Below, in pieces: positions 49,349-57,857 of a DNA stretch of 64,000 bases (its first letter is position 1; each line of letters starts with the position of its first letter). Position numbers and translations under genes: made by a program. A model generated the notes under the pieces. It saw only the letters and a program-made list of their open reading frames with translations, was not told the origin of the DNA and made no database searches. This DNA is from DASUBV01 sp036501025 (GTDB lineage: Bacteria > Actinomycetota > Actinomycetes > Streptosporangiales > Streptosporangiaceae), in contig DASYBB010000241.1 of NCBI GenBank assembly GCA_036501025.1, positions 7,393-71,392 on the forward strand, in the 5' to 3' direction.

Positions 49349-50050
49349 ATGACCGACGACGGCACGACCGAGGCCGGGATGACCGAGGCCGGGGGAGTCC
49401 GGCTGGCCTATCGCGCGTGGGGCCAGCCCGGCGCACCGCCGCTGATCCTGCTGCACGGGCTGGGCGAGGGCGCCGCGGACTGGGTCGGCGTGGCCCCGGC
49501 CTTCGCGCCCCACTACCGGGTGTACGCCATCGACCTGCGCGGTCACGGCGCGAGCGACTGGCCGGGCGCCTACTCGGTGGAGCTCATGGGCGCCGACGTG
49601 CTCGCCTTCCTTGACGCCCGGCACCTGGACCAGGTCGACATGATCGGGCACTCGATGGGCGGGCTCGTCGCCTGCCTCGTGGCCCGGCAGCGCCCCGAGC
49701 GGGTGCGCGCGCTGGTCCTGGAGGACATCGGCGTGATCGAGCCCCGGCCCGCCGAGGCCCTCGCCCGCCCCGCCGGGGACCTGCCTTACGACTGGGCCAT
49801 GGTGCTGGCCATCCGCGGGCAGATCGACAACCCCGACCCGGCTTGGTGGGACGGGCTGAAGCGGGTCACCGCGGCGACGCTGATCATCGGCGGCGGCCCG
49901 GCCAGCCACATCCCCCAGGACCGGGTGGCCGAGCTGGCCCGGCGGATCCCGGGCGCCCGGCTGGAGACCATCCCGGCCGGGCACCTGGTCCACGCCGCCG
50001 AGCCGGCCGCGTTCACCGACCTGGCCCTGGCCTTCCTGCGCCCCGGCTAG
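49349..50050 (+). CDS. Alpha/beta-fold hydrolase
   Basis: A 233-aa hydrolase. Nucleophile S102 is in the elbow GHSMGG; HGLGEG near residue 36 forms the oxyanion hole; the acid is probably in the VTAATLIIGG region and the histidine in PAGHLVHAAEP. The short lid suggests small ester or C-C bond substrates. The ATG at 49349 is chosen although the frame stays open upstream, because homology begins there. It ends convergent with ogt, the stops overlapping at CTAG. Confidence 0.9.
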   Translation: MTDDGTTEAGMTEAGGVRLAYRAWGQPGAPPLILLHGLGEGAADWVGVAPAFAPHYRVYAIDLRGHGASDWPGAYSVELMGADVLAFLDARHLDQVDMIGHSMGGLVACLVARQRPERVRALVLEDIGVIEPRPAEALARPAGDLPYDWAMVLAIRGQIDNPDPAWWDGLKRVTAATLIIGGGPASHIPQDRVAELARRIPGARLETIPAGHLVHAAEPAAFTDLALAFLRPG

Positions 50051-50571
50051 GCCGGCCCGGTCAGCTGGCCGCGCTCCAGGTCCAGGAGCTCCCGCTTGCG
50101 GGCCAGGCCGCCGGCGTAGCCGGTCAGCTTCCCGGTGCTGCCGATGACCCGGTGGCAGGGGATCAGGATGGACAGCGGGTTGGCGCCCACCGCGGCCCCG
50201 GCCTCCTGCGGGGTCATCCCGCCGCCGACGCGCCGGGCCAGCTCGCCGTAGGTGGTCGTCCGCCCGTACGGGACCTCCGCGATCAGCTCCCAGACCCGCA
50301 GCTGGAACCCGCTGCCGCCGGGGGCCAGCGGCAGGCCGAACTCCGTCCGCTCCCCGGCCAGGTACTCATTGAGCTGGCGGCCCACCTCGTCGAAGCCCCG
50401 GCCGGTGCGCGGCCCGAAGGTGGCCGGGTCGGGCCGGTGCCAGTGATGCGGGAAGTACACCCCGGTCAGCTGCTCGCCGGCGCGCACGATGGTCAGCTCG
50501 CCGAGCCTGGTCGCCACGATGCCGTGCTCCGCCACCCGGTCGCCCGTCAGCGTGGCCGTGTCGGTCCTCAT
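50047..50571 (-). CDS. ogt: Methylated-DNA-protein-cysteine methyltransferase
   Basis: A 174-aa suicide repair protein that removes O6-alkyl groups from guanine. Active-site C139 lies in LIPCHRVIGSTG. VWELIAEVPYGRTTTYGELA is the winged-helix DNA-binding part, with the arginine finger GRTTTYG. GYAGGLARKRELLDLE completes the C terminus. The N-terminal domain is the short Ogt type. The ATG is at 50571. Confidence 0.95.
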   Translation of the reverse strand: MRTDTATLTGDRVAEHGIVATRLGELTIVRAGEQLTGVYFPHHWHRPDPATFGPRTGRGFDEVGRQLNEYLAGERTEFGLPLAPGGSGFQLRVWELIAEVPYGRTTTYGELARRVGGGMTPQEAGAAVGANPLSILIPCHRVIGSTGKLTGYAGGLARKRELLDLERGQLTGPA

Positions 50572-50661
50572 CTGCGCCTCCCAGCGGTTGCGTCCTCTGC
50601 CCTGAAGACGCGGGCGCCGGGCAATTCGTGAGGTCGGGAGGCGCGTCGCCCGGCCGGGCCG

Positions 50662-51378
50662 CTAGACCGGCGTCCCCGGCCCGAGGTCGAGGAGTTCCTC
50701 GTGGAAGCCGCCGATCTGCCGCGCGGCGTCCACCAGGTGCACCTCGAGGATCCAGTGGCAGCGCAGCCCGGCGGCGTCGGGCCGCCGCATCGGCTGGTTC
50801 GAGCCGGGCATGATGTGGGCCATCACGTCGTTGCCGGAGATCTTCTCGTGCGGGAACTGCCCGACCAGGTGACCGGCGATCGTCCCGCCGAACACCCACC
50901 CGGCCGCCTCGCTCAGCTCCGCCACCCTGTCGAAGAGCTGCGCCCCGGTGATCTGCGGGTGCGTCTCGAACCACTCCCGCCCGGCCGCCCACACCACCGG
51001 GAGGGCGTCCCGCAGCGCGATCTTGACCGGGTCGTCGCCGAGCACGAACGTGCGGCCGAAGTCGGCCTCCCACTCCTCGAAGATCGGGCCGAAGTCGCAG
51101 AACACGATGTCGTCGGCGGTCATGACCCGGTCCGGCGGGTTCTCCCGGTAGGGCTGCAGCGTGTTGGGCCCGGCCCGCACGATGCGCTTGTGCCACCACC
51201 GCTCGGTGCCGAACATGTCCGCGGCCAGGTCGCGGATCGCGTCGCTGGCCTGCCGCTCCCCGAGACCCGGCGCGATCAGCCCGCCCGCCTCGACCGCGGC
51301 GAACAGCTCGGCCGCCATGCCCTGCGCCTGGAGCAGCCGCGCCGCCCGCTCGGCCTCATCCCGCACCAGCTCAGCCAT
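50662..51378 (-). CDS. M24-family metallopeptidase-like protein
   Basis: A 238-aa protein with the creatinase/aminopeptidase-P (pita-bread) fold. DIVFCDFGPIFEEWEADFGRTF is the metal-binding DxG...D region, GGTIAGHLVGQFPHE supplies the active-site histidine, and VHLVDAARQIGGFHEELL the C-terminal part. It has no N-terminal domain of Xaa-Pro peptidases, so it is either a small M24 peptidase or a non-peptidase relative. Several acidic metal ligands match (D, D, H, E), but activity is not proven. Confidence 0.82.
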   Translation of the reverse strand: MAELVRDEAERAARLLQAQGMAAELFAAVEAGGLIAPGLGERQASDAIRDLAADMFGTERWWHKRIVRAGPNTLQPYRENPPDRVMTADDIVFCDFGPIFEEWEADFGRTFVLGDDPVKIALRDALPVVWAAGREWFETHPQITGAQLFDRVAELSEAAGWVFGGTIAGHLVGQFPHEKISGNDVMAHIMPGSNQPMRRPDAAGLRCHWILEVHLVDAARQIGGFHEELLDLGPGTPV

Positions 51379-51425
51379 GAGCCCGACGCTAGCAACTGCG
51401 CCAGGCCCGCCGCGGAGCGCGGTCC

Positions 51426-52949
51426 CTAGTCGCCGCCGCCCCCGCCATCACCGTTCCCGTTCCCGCGGCCGGGTCCCTTGCCGTGGCCGGATCCCTTGCC
51501 GGGTCCCGGTCCCTTGCCGGGTTCAGGTCCCTTGCCTGGTCCCGGTCCTGGGCCAGGTCCCGGGTCGGCGCCGGCCGCGGCGACCTGGGCCGAGGCCTGC
51601 GCGGCGGGGGCGCGGGCGCCCACCACGGTGACCAGGCTGCCGGCCGGCCGGTAGCCCTCCGGGCTGACGGACACCACCGTTCCGGGCGGGCGGCCTAGGC
51701 TCACCTGCCACCGCACGCGGACCCTCAGCCCGGCCCGGCGCAGGCGGGCCGCGACCGCGGTGACCGAATGACCGTCCAGGAAGACCGCGCTCACCGTGAT
51801 CAGCTGCGGTCCGGTGGCCCGGGGCAGCGGCCGGGCGGAGGGCTTCGCCGTGACGCGCGGCGGCGCCAGCGGCCCGACCTGGCTGGCCGTGACCAGCCCG
51901 GCCAGCATCGCCACCACGACCGTCGCGCCTGCCAGCACCCGGCGCGGCCGCCGCCACCCGCCCGCGGAAGTCCCCGCCTGCGGGCCGCCCGGCCCGTGCC
52001 CGGCGGCCGGGCTTCCGGCCCCGGCGGGCCGCGGTGCCAGCTGGTCCGTCACGGGCAGCGCCCGCCAGTCCGATGGCTGCCCGGCCGGCGCCGCAGGAGC
52101 TGGCCGGCCCCCGGGGGAACCGGCCCGGACACCCGCCGGCCCGGCCAGTTCGCGAGCCCGGCCGGCGACCGCCGAGGCGCTCGCCGGCCGGTCGCACGGA
52201 TTGCGGGCCGTGAGCTCGGCGATCAGGTCCGCCAGCGCGGGCGGCGTGCCGGCGGGCAGCGGGGGCAGGTTCTGGTCACGGTGGGCCAGCGCGACCTCGA
52301 GGGCCGACCCGGTGAAGGGCATCCGCCCGGTCAGGCACTCCCAGGCGACGACGCCGAGCCCGTACAGGTCACTCGCGGGAGTGGCCGGCCCGCCCGCCAC
52401 CCGCTCCGGGGCCAGGTAGCCCGCCGTGCCGAGCAGCAGGCCGGTGCCCGTCAGCGCCTCGCTGCCGACGGCATGGGAGATGCCGAAGTCGGCAACCTTG
52501 ACCGTGCCGTCGGGGCTGACCAGCAGGTTGCCGGGCTTGATGTCGCGGTGCACCAGCCCCGCGCGGTGCGCGGCCTGCAGCCCGGCCGCGGCCTGGGCGA
52601 TGACCGCGGCGACCGCCGCCGGGCCGAGCGGGCCGTCGAGCAGCACGCCGGCCAGCGACGGGCCGTCGATGAGCTCCATGACGAGGAACGGCGGGCAGCC
52701 GCCGGCGGGCTCGACGTAGTCGTAGACGCGGGCGATGTTCTCCTGGCTCAGGCGGCCGGCGTGACGGGCCTCGGCCCGGAACCGGGCCAGCGTGTCGGCC
52801 CGCTGGGCGAATCCGGCGTACAGCACCTTGACCGCCACCGGCCGGGCCAGGGTCAGGTCCGCGGCCCGCCATACCTCGCTGTAGCCGCCCGCGCCGATCC
52901 GCTCGTCCAGCTCGTACCGGCCGCTCAGCAGGACCCGGGAGGTGAGCAT
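51426..52949 (-). CDS. Serine/threonine protein kinase with one PASTA domain (PknB-like)
   Basis: A 507-aa membrane kinase. Kinase domain (about 8-265): Gly loop IGAGGYSEVW, VAIE-type lysine in PVAVKVLYAG, catalytic HRDIKPGNLL, DFG in VADFGIS, APE in LAPERV. A Pro/Ala linker, one transmembrane helix (VLAGATVVVAMLAGLV) and one PASTA repeat (about 400-470, HSVTAVAARLRRAGLRVRV) follow. The tail is Gly/Pro/Lys-rich. PASTA kinases sense peptidoglycan or lipid II in relatives. The ATG at 52949 has a GGAG upstream. The frame continues upstream without kinase similarity. Confidence 0.92.
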   Translation of the reverse strand: MLTSRVLLSGRYELDERIGAGGYSEVWRAADLTLARPVAVKVLYAGFAQRADTLARFRAEARHAGRLSQENIARVYDYVEPAGGCPPFLVMELIDGPSLAGVLLDGPLGPAAVAAVIAQAAAGLQAAHRAGLVHRDIKPGNLLVSPDGTVKVADFGISHAVGSEALTGTGLLLGTAGYLAPERVAGGPATPASDLYGLGVVAWECLTGRMPFTGSALEVALAHRDQNLPPLPAGTPPALADLIAELTARNPCDRPASASAVAGRARELAGPAGVRAGSPGGRPAPAAPAGQPSDWRALPVTDQLAPRPAGAGSPAAGHGPGGPQAGTSAGGWRRPRRVLAGATVVVAMLAGLVTASQVGPLAPPRVTAKPSARPLPRATGPQLITVSAVFLDGHSVTAVAARLRRAGLRVRVRWQVSLGRPPGTVVSVSPEGYRPAGSLVTVVGARAPAAQASAQVAAAGADPGPGPGPGPGKGPEPGKGPGPGKGSGHGKGPGRGNGNGDGGGGGD

Positions 52950-53111
52950 GGCTCCGCCCGTACCCCCGGTGCGGGCAGCAAACACCGCGGCGCGCGAGCG
53001 GGCGCACGGCTGACCGGCCCAGCCGACCACGGCTGACTCCTTGAAGCTGGGCACAAAGTGGAATAACTTTCTAGAAATAGCAATGATCACCGTCGGTGGG
53101 GATGGATCGCG

Positions 53112-54098
53112 ATGCCGCTGGACCCGGAGCTGCGCGCCATGCTGGACGCGGCTGCGGCCGCGCCCGCCGTCCCGATGTACGAGCTCCCGGTCGACGTCGC
53201 CCGGGCCAACCAGCGGGCCGCCACGGCCGCCTCGCTCGGCCCCGACTACGAGCCGATCGCGCTGGCCGAGGTCAGCGACCGCGTGGTGGCCGGCTCGGTG
53301 CCCGTCCGGGTCTACCGGCCCGACGTGCCGGGCGTGCTGCCCGTGGTGGCGTTCGCGCACGGCGGCGGCTGGGTGATCGGCGACCTGGACACCCACGACG
53401 AGCCCTGCCGCTTCCTCAGCCACGCGCTGTCGGCCGTCGTCGTCGCGGTGGACTACCGGCGGGCGCCCGAGCACCCCTACCCGGCCGCGATCGACGACTA
53501 CTGGGCCGTCGTCTGCTGGCTGGCGCAGCACGCGGCCGACCTGGGCGCCGACCCCGGCGCGCTGGCCGTCGTCGGCGACAGCGCGGGCGGGCACCTCGCC
53601 ACCGCGGCCGCGCTGCGCGCCCGCGCGGCGGGCGGGCCGGCCATCGCGGTGCAGGCCATGGCCTACCCGGTGACCGACACCACCATGACCATCGCGTCGG
53701 ATCCGCTCGGGTCCTACGTGACCCGGGCCGACGGCTACGGCCTGTCGGCCACGTCGATGGCGTGGTTCGTGAACTGCTACCTGCCTGACCCCGAGGTCCG
53801 GGCCTGGCCCGACAACTCGCCGCTGCTGGTCGATGACCTGTCCGGCCTGCCCCCGGCGGTCATCGCCACCGCCGAGTTCGACCCGCTGCGCGACGAGGGC
53901 GCCCGCTACGCGCGCCGCCTGAGCCAGGCCGGCGTCCCGGTCACCTGGCTGCCCGGCGACGGCCTGGTCCACAGCTTCCTGCGGCAGGCCCGCCAGTCCC
54001 GCGCCGCGGCCCGCGCCCGGCGCGCGTTCGCCGACGCGATCAGCGCGGCCCTCGCCGTCCGGCCGGCCGCCCCGGCCGCCACCGAGGCCGCCCCGTGA
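53112..54098 (+). CDS. Alpha/beta hydrolase, hormone-sensitive-lipase family
   Basis: A 328-aa carboxylesterase. The oxyanion motif HGGGW lies at residues 83-87 and nucleophile S157 in GDSAGGH. Aspartate and histidine of the triad lie in FDPLRDEGARYARRL and DGLVHSFLR. These features place it in the HSL/HerE-like esterase family. An A/T-rich upstream region (53041-53092) probably contains its promoter, shared with the divergent kinase. Substrate is unknown, but it begins a catabolic-looking cluster. Confidence 0.92.
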   Translation: MPLDPELRAMLDAAAAAPAVPMYELPVDVARANQRAATAASLGPDYEPIALAEVSDRVVAGSVPVRVYRPDVPGVLPVVAFAHGGGWVIGDLDTHDEPCRFLSHALSAVVVAVDYRRAPEHPYPAAIDDYWAVVCWLAQHAADLGADPGALAVVGDSAGGHLATAAALRARAAGGPAIAVQAMAYPVTDTTMTIASDPLGSYVTRADGYGLSATSMAWFVNCYLPDPEVRAWPDNSPLLVDDLSGLPPAVIATAEFDPLRDEGARYARRLSQAGVPVTWLPGDGLVHSFLRQARQSRAAARARRAFADAISAALAVRPAAPAATEAAP

Positions 54099-54216
54099 CG
54101 GCGGGCCCGGCGACGGAGCCGCGCCTTCGATCTGCACGACTATCAGCTGCTGTGATCCGGCACAGCATCGGGCATCAGGGCCGAGCGAGCACCGGAGAAG
54201 GAGAGGGAAGAGGCGT

Positions 54217-55380
54217 ATGAGCATCCGCGGCAAGGCCTATATCGCCGGGGTGTATGAGCATCCCCTGCGGGAGATCCCGGACCGGTCCAGCAGCCAGATC
54301 CAGGCCGAGGTCGCCTTCGGCGCCCTCGCCGACGCCGGCCTGACCCTGGCCGACGTCGACGGCTACTTCACTGACTCGGCGCACGGGTTCGGCGGCCTGT
54401 CCATGGCCGACTACCTGGGCCTCAAGCTCAGGCACATCGACTCCACGGAGACCGGCGGCTCCTCCTACGTGGTGCACGTCGGGCACGCCGCCGAGGCCAT
54501 CGCAGCCGGCAAGTGCTCGGTCGCGCTGATCACCATGGCCGGCCGGCCGCGGTCGGCGGCGATGGGCATGGGCCGGGGCGGGGAGCCCGTCCCCGACTCG
54601 GTCTTCGAGGGCCTGTGGGGCATGTCCGGCGCGGTCACCGGGTACGCGCTGGCCGCGACCCGGCACATGTACCAGTACGGCACCACCAGCGCGCAGCTGG
54701 CCGAGGTCAAGGTGGCCGCGTCGCTGCACGCCCAGCACAACAAGAACGCGTTCCTGCAGAACGTGGTCACGGTCGAGGAAGTCCTCGAGTCGCCGATGAT
54801 CAGCTCGCCGCTGCACCGCAACGACTGCTGCGTGGTCACCGACAGCGGCGGCGCCATCGTCGTGGTCAGCCCGGAGATCGCGGCCAGCCTGCCCCGCCAC
54901 TGCGCCAAGATCCTCGGGCACGGCGAGGCGGTCAAGCACGCCGACATGGGCCGGCTCGACCTGACCTATACCGGCGCCGTCGTCTCGGGGCCGATTGCCT
55001 TCGAGGAGGCCGGGGTCACCCAGGCCGACGTCAAGTACGCCTCTATCTACGACTCGTTCACCATCACCGTGATCGAGACGATCGAGGACCTGGGCTTCTG
55101 CGAGAAGGGCAAGGGCGGCGAGTTCGTCCTCGACGGCGGGCTGGTCGCGCCGTTCGGGAAGCTGCCGTTCAACACCGACGGCGGCGGCCTGTGCAACAAC
55201 CACCCCTCTAACCGGGGCGGCGTCACGAAGGTCATCGAGGCCGTCCGCCAGCTGCGCGGCGAGGCCAACGGGCCGACGCAGGTACCGAACTGCAACATCG
55301 CGCTGGCTCACGGCACGGGCGGGTCGATCGGCGCCCGGATGGGGAGCTCGACGCTGATCCTGGGACAGGAGGACGCATGA
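54217..55380 (+). CDS. Thiolase-like (SCP-x/Ltp2-type) protein lacking the catalytic cysteine
   Basis: A 387-aa thiolase-fold protein. The usual nucleophile region reads STETGGSSYVVHVGHAAEA, with serine instead of cysteine. LCNNHPSNRGG and NIALAHGTGGSIG at the C terminus cover the other active-site loops. This combination is seen in steroid side-chain retro-aldolase (Ltp2) and related non-thiolase enzymes that work with a DUF35 partner. The next gene, overlapping by 4 bp, is such a DUF35 protein. It probably cleaves or condenses an acyl-CoA; the substrate is unknown. GGAGAGGGAAGAGG precedes the ATG. Confidence 0.88.
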   Translation: MSIRGKAYIAGVYEHPLREIPDRSSSQIQAEVAFGALADAGLTLADVDGYFTDSAHGFGGLSMADYLGLKLRHIDSTETGGSSYVVHVGHAAEAIAAGKCSVALITMAGRPRSAAMGMGRGGEPVPDSVFEGLWGMSGAVTGYALAATRHMYQYGTTSAQLAEVKVAASLHAQHNKNAFLQNVVTVEEVLESPMISSPLHRNDCCVVTDSGGAIVVVSPEIAASLPRHCAKILGHGEAVKHADMGRLDLTYTGAVVSGPIAFEEAGVTQADVKYASIYDSFTITVIETIEDLGFCEKGKGGEFVLDGGLVAPFGKLPFNTDGGGLCNNHPSNRGGVTKVIEAVRQLRGEANGPTQVPNCNIALAHGTGGSIGARMGSSTLILGQEDA

Positions 55381-55790
55381 CCACGACGGAGCTGCCGAAC
55401 CCGGCGCCGTACATCGCCCCCGAGATGAAGGGGTTCTGGGCGGCGACGGCTGAGGGCCGCCTGACCATGCCCAAGTGCGACGACTGCTCGCTGTACGTGT
55501 GGTACCCGCGGCCGTTCTGCCCGGCCTGCGGCAGCGCCAGCGTGACCTGGACCGACGTGTCCGGGAAGGGCACCGTCTACACGTTCACGGTCGTGCACCG
55601 CAGCGGCGTCCCGGGTTTCCGCGAGGCGCTGCCCTACGTCATCGCCTACGTCGAGCTCGAGGAAGGGCCGAAGGTGATGACCAACATCGTCGGCATCGAC
55701 CCCGGGCAGGTCACGGTGGGCATGCCGGTCAGCGTGGTGTTCAGCGACACCGAGAAGGGCAACGCCCTGTTCCGGTTCCAGCCGGCCTAG
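55377..55790 (+). CDS. DUF35 Zn-ribbon/OB-fold partner of thiolase
   Basis: A 137-aa protein of the DUF35 family. The N-terminal zinc ribbon has C-x2-C (KCDDC) and CPACG cysteines; the OB fold follows from VSGKGTVYTFTVVHR through the C terminus. Such proteins form complexes with thiolase-like enzymes, stabilising them and binding acyl-CoA. ATGA overlap with the thiolase gene supports a joint complex. Confidence 0.92.
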   Translation: MTTTELPNPAPYIAPEMKGFWAATAEGRLTMPKCDDCSLYVWYPRPFCPACGSASVTWTDVSGKGTVYTFTVVHRSGVPGFREALPYVIAYVELEEGPKVMTNIVGIDPGQVTVGMPVSVVFSDTEKGNALFRFQPA

Positions 55791-55812
55791 CGCCAGCGGC
55801 CGTCTGCCGGCG

Positions 55813-55837
55813 GCCGGGCTGAGCGGCTCAGCCCGGC
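55813..55837. terminator. Bidirectional hairpin between DUF35 and VOC genes
   Basis: An 11-bp perfect stem, GCCGGGCTGAG and CTCAGCCCGGC with a CGG loop, sits between two convergent genes and overlaps the VOC stop codon. No T-tract is present on either side. Confidence 0.55.
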
Positions 55838-56589
55838 GCCGGGGCGGCCAGCTCGACCGTCAGGCCGAGCCGCCGGGACAGCTCATCCGCCCGCCGGGCG
55901 TCAGCCGCGCTGACCGGCCCGGCGGTGCGGGTGAAGCGGACGTGGTGCAGCGCCCCGCCGTTGGGCAGGCTGTCGCCCGCCCCGGCGGGCGGCTGCACCA
56001 GCCGGATCCGGCTGCCCTGGGCCCAGCACAGCTCAACGACCCCGTCGCCCTCGTGGGTGACCCGGCCCTCCAGCCCTTCGGCGAACAGCCGGGTGGCCCC
56101 CTTCAGGTCGGCGACGTGATGCTCGACCAGGTCGAAGTGCGACGCCGGGCCGGGCGCGGGCAGGTCCGCGGGCGGAGCGGCCCGTCGCGGCGGCGCGGAC
56201 TGCTGCACGACCTGGATCACGATTCCGTGCGCGCTGCGGGGGTGCAGGAACGCTTCCTTCCAGGTGTCACCGTCCAGGTTGACCTGCACGGGCTCGATGC
56301 CGAGGACCGCGAGCCGGGTCAGCGCGGACTCGATGTCCGCGGTCATGAAGTTGAAGTGATGCGGGCCCGCGCCGCGGGCGGCCAGGAACCGCTCCAGGAA
56401 CGCCGCGTCGGGGCCACCGGTCGGCGTCAGCAGCTCGATCTTCGGCCCCGAGGCGAACTCCAGCTCCCCCCACCAGTAGCCCCGGGAGTCGCCCCCGAAC
56501 GCCCAGGTCCCGCCCAGGACACCGCCGAACAGGTCCCAGCCGTCGGACAGGGCGGACGTGCCGATGGCAAAGTGATCAAGGACGGTCAT
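55828..56589 (-). CDS. VOC-family (glyoxalase/dioxygenase-like) protein
   Basis: A 253-aa protein with two VOC modules: one at the N terminus (LDHFAIGTSAL, then GPHHFNFMTADIESAL) and a second around residues 130-240 (DLVEHHVADLKGA, GALHHVRFTRT). Metal ligands His and Glu are partly in place. The family includes ring-cleaving dioxygenases, isomerases and glyoxalases. It is the last gene of the P450 operon on this strand, which suggests a step on the same substrate. Confidence 0.8.
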   Translation of the reverse strand: MTVLDHFAIGTSALSDGWDLFGGVLGGTWAFGGDSRGYWWGELEFASGPKIELLTPTGGPDAAFLERFLAARGAGPHHFNFMTADIESALTRLAVLGIEPVQVNLDGDTWKEAFLHPRSAHGIVIQVVQQSAPPRRAAPPADLPAPGPASHFDLVEHHVADLKGATRLFAEGLEGRVTHEGDGVVELCWAQGSRIRLVQPPAGAGDSLPNGGALHHVRFTRTAGPVSAADARRADELSRRLGLTVELAAPAPG

Positions 56590-56638
56590 GGGGCATTTCT
56601 ATCAGGACGGCCGCTCTGTCAGGACGGCCGCCGGCCGC

Positions 56639-57841
56639 TCACGACGGCCGCAGCCGGATGGGCATCGAGGCCCACGCGCGGAGGGTGTTGTTGGGGTGGC
56701 GGCGCGGGGTCCCGGCCAGCTCCAGGTGCTCGACCCGGCTCAGCAGCGCGGTGAGCACGGCCTCGGCCTCGAGCCGGGCCAGGTGCTGACCGACGCACTG
56801 GTGGATTCCCATGCCGAAGCCGACATGCCCGGAAGGATCTCGTTCGAGGTCGAAAGCGTCCGGCCGGTCCCAGCGCCGCGGATCGGTGTTAGCCGAGCCC
56901 AGGAACATGAGGATTTTCTTGCCGTCCGGGATCACCGCGTCGCCCACGGGCACGTCGGTGGTGGCGGTGCGGAAGAAGGTCTGCACCGGCGACTGCCAGC
57001 GCACGGCCTCGTCGAAGGCCACGCGGACCAGGCCGGGATCGCAGCGCAGCCGCTGCCACTGGTCGGGGTGGGTGGCGAACGCGTACAGGACGGCGCCGAG
57101 ACCGTGCACGGTGGTGTCCACCCCCGCCGACAGCAGGGACCGCACGACGAGCGGCGCCTGCTCTTGGGTGATGTCGCCGCGGTCGGCGGCCGCCCAGATC
57201 TGCGCGCCGAGGCCGCCCGGCGCCAGCGCGTCGCGGCCGCACTGCTCGTTCACCCAGGCCGACAGCTCGCCGACCCGGCCGGCGTAGCTGGCCACCAGGT
57301 CATTGGCCGGGCCGAAGTAGTTGAACAGCATGTCGCCGTAGGGCAGCAGGTGCTCGCGGCCCGGGCGGGGGATGCCGACCGCGTCCGGGAAGACGCGCAG
57401 CGGGAACGCCTCGCACAGCGCCGGGACGGCGTCGAACTCGCGGACCGAGGCGAGCCGGCCGACGAGTTCCTCCGCGTCGGCCAGCCAGCCGTCCCGCAGC
57501 TGCCGCAGCGAGCGGGCCGACAGGATCGCGGACAGCAGGGCCCGCGGCGCGTCGTGCCGCGGCGGGTCGGCCTCCAGCAGCAGGCTCGGCGGCCGGAACG
57601 GCTGCTCGTACCGGAAGTTGCTCAGCCCGACGCCGGCGCCGGACTGGAACCGCTGCCAGTCGGTGAGCGCGGCGTGCACCTGCTCGTAGCGCCCGAGCGC
57701 GTAGACGTCCAGCGCGGTCAGGTGCACCACCGGCCCGGCGTCGCGCAGCGCGGCGTGCAGCGGGGCCGGGTCCTCCAGCGCGCCCGGCCCGAACGGGTCG
57801 GCCGCGCTGGCGGGCGGCGGCTTGGTGCCGGTCATCGTCAT
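56639..57841 (-). CDS. Cytochrome P450
   Basis: A 400-aa soluble class I P450. I-helix oxygen-binding motif SAGVDTTVHGLG; K-helix ExxR in FDEAVRWQSPVQTFFR; haem ligand C349 in GFGMGIHQCVGQ. The ATG at 57841 gives a typical N terminus and lies 16 bp after the reductase gene. Both candidate redox partners, a PDR-type FMN/2Fe-2S reductase and an FAD-dependent reductase, are encoded directly upstream. The substrate is probably a terpenoid, steroid or aromatic compound, judging by the catabolic neighbours; this is inference. Confidence 0.94.
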   Translation of the reverse strand: MTMTGTKPPPASAADPFGPGALEDPAPLHAALRDAGPVVHLTALDVYALGRYEQVHAALTDWQRFQSGAGVGLSNFRYEQPFRPPSLLLEADPPRHDAPRALLSAILSARSLRQLRDGWLADAEELVGRLASVREFDAVPALCEAFPLRVFPDAVGIPRPGREHLLPYGDMLFNYFGPANDLVASYAGRVGELSAWVNEQCGRDALAPGGLGAQIWAAADRGDITQEQAPLVVRSLLSAGVDTTVHGLGAVLYAFATHPDQWQRLRCDPGLVRVAFDEAVRWQSPVQTFFRTATTDVPVGDAVIPDGKKILMFLGSANTDPRRWDRPDAFDLERDPSGHVGFGMGIHQCVGQHLARLEAEAVLTALLSRVEHLELAGTPRRHPNNTLRAWASMPIRLRPS

Positions 57842-57857
57842 GCCGGGCTCCTCGTCT

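Noticed and set aside
52950..54233. Extension of the kinase frame to 54233
   Set aside because: The added 428 residues are antisense to the HSL-type esterase and have no kinase or signal sequence; the ATG at 52949 has its own ribosome site.
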